The notes beneath the pieces were generated by a model. That model was given only the letters and a program-made list of their open reading frames with translations. It was not told the DNA's origin and ran no database searches. A stretch of DNA of 11,976 bases. It comes from Desulfobacterales bacterium. GTDB lineage: Bacteria; Desulfobacterota; Desulfobacteria; Desulfobacterales; Desulfobacteraceae. The stretch spans positions 1 through 11,976 of the forward strand of contig JAKSAU010000467.1 in NCBI GenBank assembly GCA_022361535.1, written 5' to 3'. Shown here piece by piece: positions 6,925-11,976 of the stretch (within the stretch, counting starts at the first letter, position 1; every line of letters starts with the position of its first letter). Both the position numbers and the translations under genes were made by a program.

Positions 6925-7467
6925 TTGATTGATCTTCACGTACATTCTACTGCGTCAGACGGGTCTCTGTCTCCTAAAGAAATCCTTGATCTGGCGCAGG
7001 AAACTGGTGTCAAGGCAATTGCCCTGACAGATCACGACACCATTGCCGGCATTCGAGAAATTCAAGCCGCTATCCATTCCTCCCAGATAGAATTCATTAC
7101 CGGAGTTGAAATCTCTTGTGAGCCTCCGTCTGAGTTTAAATCCTTGGGCAGCATCCATATGCTTGGATATGGGTTCTCAATTTACGACAAAACACTGAAT
7201 AAGGTGTTGAAGCGTGCTGTTGAAGCACGTGAAAAAGAAACCCAAGGATTATTGAAAAGCTCAATGAGTTGGGATTCCAGATTTCAATGGAAGAAGTCGA
7301 AAACCGGTTTGGTGCCCAGCAGACAGGGCGTCCCCATATTGCCGAGCTTTTGGTGGAAAAAGGATATGTTAAGGATTTTCGCCAAGCTTTTGATCTTTAC
7401 ATGGGGAAAAACAAACCAGCTTATGTGGACAAATTCAAAGTATCGTGTGAAGAGGCGATCCGCTTGA
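6925..7467 (+). CDS. PHP phosphoesterase (RNase AM/YciV-like), N-terminal part up to a frame break
   Basis: Residues 1-104 of this frame are the first part of a PHP-domain phosphoesterase of the YciV/RNase AM/3',5'-nucleoside bisphosphate phosphatase family. Metal ligands are visible: H5 and H7 in IDLHVHSTASDG, D12, the DHDT motif (D36-H37-D38), E62 in GVEIS and H78 in HMLGYGF. After AREK (about 7236) similarity jumps to the -1 frame. The remaining residues to the TGA at 7465 look like out-of-frame translation. Read literally, the product is 180 residues and cannot form the full PHP barrel. The start appears to be TTG at 6925, the first possible start after an in-frame TAA at 6919; no strong ribosome-binding site is visible. 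It begins 27 bp after dksA. Confidence 0.8.
   Translation: MIDLHVHSTASDGSLSPKEILDLAQETGVKAIALTDHDTIAGIREIQAAIHSSQIEFITGVEISCEPPSEFKSLGSIHMLGYGFSIYDKTLNKVLKRAVEAREKETQGLLKSSMSWDSRFQWKKSKTGLVPSRQGVPILPSFWWKKDMLRIFAKLLIFTWGKTNQLMWTNSKYRVKRRSA
7231..7240 (+). other. -1 frame break at a run of five A residues
   Basis: In frame 1 the codons are GAA AAA GAA ACC. PHP similarity instead requires GAA AAA AGA AAC CCA, which continues as RNPRIIEKLNELGF. One missing A in the run 7232-7236, or ribosome slippage of tRNA-Lys from AAA to the overlapping AAA one base back, would join the frames. The -1 frame is blocked by a TGA at 7230-7232, so the join must fall right here or later. The event cannot be old, because both parts keep their conserved residues. 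Confidence 0.8.
7241..7273 (+). other. imperfect stem-loop just after the frame break
   Basis: CCCAA (7241-7245) can pair with TTGGG (7269-7273). After a small internal loop, TTATTGA (7249-7255) can pair with TCAATGA (7261-7267) with one G-U pair, closing a five-base loop AAAGC. This gives 12 base pairs beginning 4 nt after the AAA codon at which slippage would occur. Such structures can stimulate -1 frameshifting, but this one is of modest stability and may be chance. Confidence 0.35.
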
Positions 7468-8483
7468 TCCTGGATGCCGGGGGATTGCCGGTTTTAGCCC
7501 ATCCCGGGGTTCTCGATTTTGATCAGCCCCATCGACTTGATACCTTTGTGGATATTTTAGTTAAAGCTGGTCTTGAAGGTGTTGAGGTGTATTATTCGGG
7601 TCATGACAGCGCCCAAACAAAACACCTTGCTGATCTGGCCCGCTCAAAAGGGGTTCTTGCAACTGGCGGATCTGATTTTCACGGCAGTTTTAATAAGGGC
7701 GTGGATCTTGGCCGGGGCAGGGGAAACCTGAACATCAACAGGTCTGTATTCAAGGCGTTGACAGAACGGCTTGCAGAAGTTAGAGCAGTTCCCAGGCTTG
7801 ATCTGCTTGAAAAAAATCTGGATTACCAGTTTAAAGATCTTTCGTTTTTATCCAACGCTCTTTGTCACAGATCTTTTCTCAATGAAAACCAGAGCAGTTG
7901 CGAGTCTGACAACGAACGGCTTGAGTTTTTAGGCGATGCTGTACTTGGGCTTTGCGTGGGCCATATGCTGATGGATGGAGACCCGACCAAACAGGAAGGG
8001 GAATTGTCCAAACTGAGATCCAATTTGGTTAGCGAACCAGGGCTTGCCAGGATGGCACGTAAGATTGATCTGGGCAGGTTTATCAAGCTTGGCAAAGGTG
8101 AGTTTCTATCAGGTGGTGCAGACAAAAACTCTATTTTATCAGACGCATTTGAAGCGGTTATCGCTGCCGTTTACCTGGACGCAGGCTTTGATAAAACCCA
8201 GCAAATTTTAAAAGGGTTGTTTGGCGAACCGGTCAAAGAGATCCTTGTTTCGTCCAGAACCGTTGACTATAAAAGCTGTATCCAGGAATATGCCCAGGAA
8301 CATTATGGTACCACACCGGATTATACGGTGAAAAAAGAGATGGGTCCGGATCATGATAAGACGTTTGAAATCTGCCTTACCCTGGATGGTATAAGTGCCT
8401 TAGGCCAGGGCAAGACCAAAAAGGCGGCCGAGCAGAATGCCGCAAAAAATGCCCTTACCATATTAACACCGGATTCACCTTAG
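7269..8483 (+). CDS. rnc: C-terminal part of the PHP domain fused to ribonuclease III
   Basis: This frame carries the rest of the PHP domain and then a complete RNase III. Numbering the joined protein (104 residues before the break, then from 7236), the PHP ligands H138 (RPHIAELL), H193 (LAHPGV), D251 and H253 (GSDFHG) are present. RNase III occupies about 293-519, almost exactly the length of stand-alone E. coli RNase III. Its signature NERLEFLGDAVL gives E331, E334 and D338; D407 and E410 (SDAFEAVIAAVYLDAG) complete the catalytic set. The double-stranded RNA-binding domain is about 448-513. RNase III cleaves double-stranded pre-rRNA and other RNAs. There is no stop between the domains and no ATG or GTG near the RNase III border. 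A TTG at 7758 is the best candidate for a separate start (241 residues), but its AAGG is only 2 nt away. The coordinate 7269 is the first TTG of the frame; coding similarity actually begins near 7236. Confidence 0.88.
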   Translation: MGFQISMEEVENRFGAQQTGRPHIAELLVEKGYVKDFRQAFDLYMGKNKPAYVDKFKVSCEEAIRLILDAGGLPVLAHPGVLDFDQPHRLDTFVDILVKAGLEGVEVYYSGHDSAQTKHLADLARSKGVLATGGSDFHGSFNKGVDLGRGRGNLNINRSVFKALTERLAEVRAVPRLDLLEKNLDYQFKDLSFLSNALCHRSFLNENQSSCESDNERLEFLGDAVLGLCVGHMLMDGDPTKQEGELSKLRSNLVSEPGLARMARKIDLGRFIKLGKGEFLSGGADKNSILSDAFEAVIAAVYLDAGFDKTQQILKGLFGEPVKEILVSSRTVDYKSCIQEYAQEHYGTTPDYTVKKEMGPDHDKTFEICLTLDGISALGQGKTKKAAEQNAAKNALTILTPDSP

Positions 8484-8496
8484 CAAGGTCGTTTCT

Positions 8497-9555
8497 ATGC
8501 CAGCCCCCTTGGTGATTCCTTATTTTATCCCCCACCTGGGGTGTCCCCACCAATGTGTTTTCTGCAACCAGTCCGTGATTACAGGTGAAACACCTATTGA
8601 TCTTGAAGCCAGACAGGAAAGTGCTGATATTGAAACGCTCATCAATGAATATCTTGGATTTCGCAAAGATCGGGAAAAAGTGGAGTTTGCCTTTTTCGGC
8701 GGCAATTTTTTAGGCCTGCCCAAGGCCCGAATTGTCTCATTGCTTCAAGGGATTCAGCCTTTTATTGAAAAAGGTGAGATTTGTCGTATCAGATGCTCTA
8801 CACGTCCTGATACGGTAACTTCCGATTTGCTGGATCTGGTATCGCCTTATGGCCTTGACCTGGTTGAGTTGGGAGTGCAGTCCATGGATGATACTGTTCT
8901 TAAGCTTTCCGGAAGAGGGCATACAAAAGAAGATACTTTAAAGGCTGTTCAAACCTTAAAAGACAAAGGGTTTAAGGTTGGTGTGCAGGTGATGGTGGGG
9001 CTGCCCGGCGACACCCGGGAAAAGGCAATAGAAACAGCCAAGTCGCTTATTAAATTATCTCCTGATCTGGCACGGATTTACCCGGCTCTTGTCTTGAACG
9101 GCTCAAAGCTTGCCCAATGGTATGAATCCGGAAAATATACCCCGCTAAATCTTGAAGTTGCAGTCAGCCAGACCAAAGATATGCTTGTCATTTTTGAGCG
9201 GGCTGGGGTGAAAGTGGTGCGTATGGGGCTGCAGGCGTCGGATATGATGGATGATCCAGAGCAGATGATTGCAGGGCCGTGGCATCCGGCATTTGGTCAT
9301 CTGGTATTTTCTTCGCTTATGTTTGACAGGGCGTGTGAGCAAATTAATGACGTTCTAAAGCTCAGTGGGAAAGGTTTAGCAAATCCAGGATGCATAGAGC
9401 TTAAGGTTCACCCAAGATCTCTTTCGCGGTTACAAGGCGATAAGAAATCGAATATAAAGCGTTTGGCGAACCGTTATCCGAACCTGGATATTTCTATCAA
9501 AACAGATGAAACCGTAAACTTGGATCGGGTTACGGCACATCTATCTATTGTCTAA
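8497..9555 (+). CDS. radical SAM protein, Elp3-like (no acetyltransferase domain)
   Basis: A 352-residue radical SAM enzyme with the cluster motif C16-x3-C20-x2-C23 in GCPHQCVFCNQ. It has the FFGGNFLGLP motif (about 66-75) and CSTRPDTV and ELGVQSMDD segments like the Elp3/COG1243 group. VQVMVGLPGDT (about 164-173) is a typical barrel strand. True Elp3 proteins carry a C-terminal GNAT acetyltransferase domain to modify tRNA wobble uridine; here the protein ends soon after the barrel. The substrate is therefore unknown, although an RNA modification role is a reasonable guess. Relatives next to rnc are, to my knowledge, common in clostridia and deltaproteobacteria. The ATG at 8497 follows AAGG (8485-8488) and lies 13 bp after the rnc stop. 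Confidence 0.85.
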   Translation: MPAPLVIPYFIPHLGCPHQCVFCNQSVITGETPIDLEARQESADIETLINEYLGFRKDREKVEFAFFGGNFLGLPKARIVSLLQGIQPFIEKGEICRIRCSTRPDTVTSDLLDLVSPYGLDLVELGVQSMDDTVLKLSGRGHTKEDTLKAVQTLKDKGFKVGVQVMVGLPGDTREKAIETAKSLIKLSPDLARIYPALVLNGSKLAQWYESGKYTPLNLEVAVSQTKDMLVIFERAGVKVVRMGLQASDMMDDPEQMIAGPWHPAFGHLVFSSLMFDRACEQINDVLKLSGKGLANPGCIELKVHPRSLSRLQGDKKSNIKRLANRYPNLDISIKTDETVNLDRVTAHLSIV

Positions 9556-9558
9556 TCG

Positions 9559-11964
9559 TTAAATTCCCTCTTTAAACAGATCCTCGGAACCAGATACAGC
9601 ATCGGGTTTAGGGGTGTACTCCGTTGGAATGGTACCTTCCTTGAAACACTCGAAGATGGTTTCCTTGCTTTCTTCTATGGGCAACAACCCTGTTTCAGCG
9701 TCGATCCTGGCAAATACAATGCCTTCGGGAACGTTAAATGTTCTCACAGGCTTGCCCTCAAGGACATTTTTCATATAGTCGAGCCAGACAGGGCTGGCTG
9801 CCCTGGAACCGGTTTCACCTTTGCCAATAGGTGCTTCCTGGTCAAGACCCACCCAGACGCCGGTGGTGTATCTGGGGGTGTATCCCATGAACCAGGCATC
9901 ATACAGGTTGTTTGTAGTACCTGTTTTTCCTGCTACTGGACGTTTTAAGGCCTTTACTCTGCGCCCTGTACCTGATTTAACAACACTTTCAAGAATACTG
10001 GTCATAATGTAAGCGGTACTCATGTCAATGACCTTTTTCCTGACCAGTTTGGAAGACTCCAGCAGGTTGTTGTCCCTGTCATAGATCTTGGTGATAAATA
10101 CCGGTTCAATCAAATATCCAAGGTTGGAAAATACTGAATAGGCATTTGTGAGTTCAAGAAGTGACAACCCGGAAGATCCCAAAGAAATGGATAAATCCCG
10201 GTTTATTTCCGATGTAACACCAAGTTTTCTGGCGTAATCGATAACATAGTCAATGCCAATGTCCTGGAGAATTTTAATGGTCACAATATTCCTGGACTTG
10301 GCCAATGCTTCCCTGAACAGGGTGGGGCCGTAGAATTTTTCTTTATAATTGTGAGGTTTCCATACAAAGTCCCGTTCTGTATCTTCAAACACAACAGGAG
10401 AGTCAACAATAACGCTTGCAGCAGTATATCCTTTGTCCAGGGCTGCGGCATAAACAATTGGTTTGAAAGCTGATCCGGGCTGGCGCCTGGACTGGTAAGC
10501 ACGGTTAAACTGAGAATCCCTGTAGTCGCGTCCACCAATCATGGTCTTTACATGGCCGGTTTCAGCCTCAATGCTCAAAAGAGCTGCTTCAGCTACAGGT
10601 TCCTGGTATAAGGCAAATTCAAATGCATTGTCCTCCATAACTTCGTTGAGGACTTTTACAAAAATCACATCCCCGGGCTTTAAAACCTGGGAGGGGGATT
10701 TTACCTTGGTTTCATAGTAGGCAACATCAGGGTCTGGTTTTCTGGCCCATGTCATTGTGGCAAGGCGGATCAGACCCTGAACCTCTCCTACCCTGACATG
10801 TGTGACCTTGTTTTCATCATCTACTTTCAGGACCACACCCTGGTAGATGCCATCTTTTTGGGGCAGGCTTCCGTTAAGTTCTTCTGCTACGCTCCGGCAA
10901 AAGCCTTCGATCTGAAGGGCTGGAATGTTTTTTACAGGTCCTCTGTAGCCAGTACGTTTATCCAAGTCAGCAAGCCCTTTTTTGACTGCTGAACGGGCTA
11001 TTTTCTGCAGTTCAATATTTACTGCTGTGTGGATATTCAGCCCCTGGTTATACAGCATCTCAGGGCCGTATTTTTTTTCAACGTAACGCCTTACATGTTC
11101 CGTATAGCAAGGTACCCGCTCAATGAACCAGTTTTTTCGGGGCTTGATGTCCAGCTTGGTGTTGATGGCTTCGGTAACAGCCAGATTGTTGATCATCCCT
11201 TCTTCTTTCATCCGGTTCAGGGTATAGATCTGGCGCTGCTTTGCCCGGTCCGGGAAACGAAAGGGGCTGTAGCGGCTAGGTGCCTGGGGAAGACCTGCCA
11301 GCATGGCACACTCAGCCAAGGACAAATCTTTGGCGTGTTTACCAAAGTAGTTCTCTGATGCCGCTTCTACGCCGTATGCACCGTGGCCCAGATAAATCTG
11401 GTTCAGGTAAAGATATAGAATTTCATCCTTGGAGAACTTCTTTTCTATTCTATAGGCAAGAATCGCCTCTTTGAGTTTTCGTTTATACGTTCGTTCCGGA
11501 GTGAGCAAAAAAGATTTTGTCACCTGCTGAGTGATTGTCGAGCCACCCTGGACAATGGTGCCGGCCTTGAAGTTTTTTATAAACGCACGAACAATGGACT
11601 GGACGTCAATACCCGGATGCTCCCTGAACCGTGAATCTTCTGCTGCCACAAAAGCGTTAATCAGGTTTTGAGGCATATCGGACAAAGGTATAACAATTCG
11701 CCGCTCTTTATAAAACTCACCTATTTTCCTGCCGTCATCGGAAAAAACATTGGTAACTGTGGCCGGGCGGTAATCTTTAAGGGTGTTAATTTTTGGCAGG
11801 TCCTGGCTCAAGTAGAAAAACAGTCCGGCCAGACCGGCGCAACCCAATACAGCAGCCAGGGTGAACAGGATGAAAGCCCATTTGAGAAAGGAGAAAAATA
11901 GGCTCTTTTCTTTCTTTTTACTCCGTTTCTTCAAAATTTCAGAGCGGCTCTTTTTTGTTGTCAT
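9559..11964 (-). CDS. mrcA: penicillin-binding protein 1A (bifunctional peptidoglycan synthase)
   Basis: An 801-residue class A penicillin-binding protein that polymerises and cross-links peptidoglycan in the periplasm. It has a basic cytoplasmic tail and one membrane anchor (about 22-52). A GT51 transglycosylase domain follows, with catalytic E109 in AEDSRFREHPGID and the motifs QGGSTITQQVTK and EKKFSKDEILYLYLNQIYLG. Next is an OB-like linker region typical of PBP1A (about 370-440), then the transpeptidase domain with S498-x-x-K501 (PGSAFKP), S557-R-N559 and K680-T-G682. All catalytic motifs are intact. The ATG at 11964 is preceded by AGGA (11969-11972) with a 4-nt gap. Its stop lies 3 bp from that of the convergent radical SAM gene. 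The promoter is outside the window. Confidence 0.96.
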   Translation of the reverse strand: MTTKKSRSEILKKRSKKKEKSLFFSFLKWAFILFTLAAVLGCAGLAGLFFYLSQDLPKINTLKDYRPATVTNVFSDDGRKIGEFYKERRIVIPLSDMPQNLINAFVAAEDSRFREHPGIDVQSIVRAFIKNFKAGTIVQGGSTITQQVTKSFLLTPERTYKRKLKEAILAYRIEKKFSKDEILYLYLNQIYLGHGAYGVEAASENYFGKHAKDLSLAECAMLAGLPQAPSRYSPFRFPDRAKQRQIYTLNRMKEEGMINNLAVTEAINTKLDIKPRKNWFIERVPCYTEHVRRYVEKKYGPEMLYNQGLNIHTAVNIELQKIARSAVKKGLADLDKRTGYRGPVKNIPALQIEGFCRSVAEELNGSLPQKDGIYQGVVLKVDDENKVTHVRVGEVQGLIRLATMTWARKPDPDVAYYETKVKSPSQVLKPGDVIFVKVLNEVMEDNAFEFALYQEPVAEAALLSIEAETGHVKTMIGGRDYRDSQFNRAYQSRRQPGSAFKPIVYAAALDKGYTAASVIVDSPVVFEDTERDFVWKPHNYKEKFYGPTLFREALAKSRNIVTIKILQDIGIDYVIDYARKLGVTSEINRDLSISLGSSGLSLLELTNAYSVFSNLGYLIEPVFITKIYDRDNNLLESSKLVRKKVIDMSTAYIMTSILESVVKSGTGRRVKALKRPVAGKTGTTNNLYDAWFMGYTPRYTTGVWVGLDQEAPIGKGETGSRAASPVWLDYMKNVLEGKPVRTFNVPEGIVFARIDAETGLLPIEESKETIFECFKEGTIPTEYTPKPDAVSGSEDLFKEGI

Positions 11965-11976
11965 AACGTCCTGGAA

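Noticed and set aside
7758..8483. Stand-alone rnc gene starting at TTG 7758.
   Set aside because: The length (241 residues) fits, but the AAGG is only 2 nt away and the frame is open far upstream with good PHP similarity. Kept as an alternative, not as a separate feature.

Overview
The window looks like ordinary chromosome from a mesophilic, Gram-negative, sulfate-reducing bacterium of the Desulfobacteraceae type (Desulfobacterota). This assignment is inferred from moderate GC, the protein flavour, the grouping of an early siroheme/heme gene set with a CcsA/HemX-like protein, and the neighbourhood dksA, PHP, RNase III, radical SAM. I see no mobile element, CRISPR array, tRNA or rRNA.

Positions 1-2628 (+) hold the end of a phosphate-regulation cluster: the last codons of phoU, then phoB (response regulator) and phoR (membrane histidine kinase with a PAS domain). 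Converging on phoR is a single gene on the minus strand (2647-3489) for an amidohydrolase-2 family metal-dependent hydrolase. A 90-bp divergent promoter region separates it from the next operon.

Positions 3580-6376 (+) form a tight tetrapyrrole operon: sirC-like precorrin-2 dehydrogenase, a HemX/CcsA-like membrane protein (stop and start overlap) and hemA, glutamyl-tRNA reductase. HemA commits carbon to 5-aminolevulinate. SirC turns precorrin-2 into sirohydrochlorin, leading to siroheme (the dissimilatory sulfite reductase cofactor) and possibly to heme by the siroheme route.

Positions 6457-9555 (+) start with a good sigma70-type promoter and encode a short DksA-family protein, then a two-domain reading frame, then an Elp3-like radical SAM protein. 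The two-domain frame is the most unusual part of the window. An RNase AM/YciV-like PHP phosphoesterase runs without a stop codon into a complete RNase III (nuclease domain plus dsRBD), giving a would-be protein of about 519 residues. It is interrupted by a -1 frame break at a five-A run (about 7232-7236), followed by an imperfect stem-loop. All expected metal ligands are intact on both sides of the break. This suggests a sequence error, a very recent mutation or translational recoding rather than an old pseudogene. In E. coli, RNase III cuts pre-rRNA and RNase AM trims rRNA 5' ends, so a fusion of the two would make functional sense.

The last 2.4 kb (minus strand) encode a full-length class A penicillin-binding protein (PBP1A type) whose stop lies 3 bp from that of the radical SAM gene. 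Apart from the PHP-RNase III arrangement and a few smaller oddities, the region is housekeeping.
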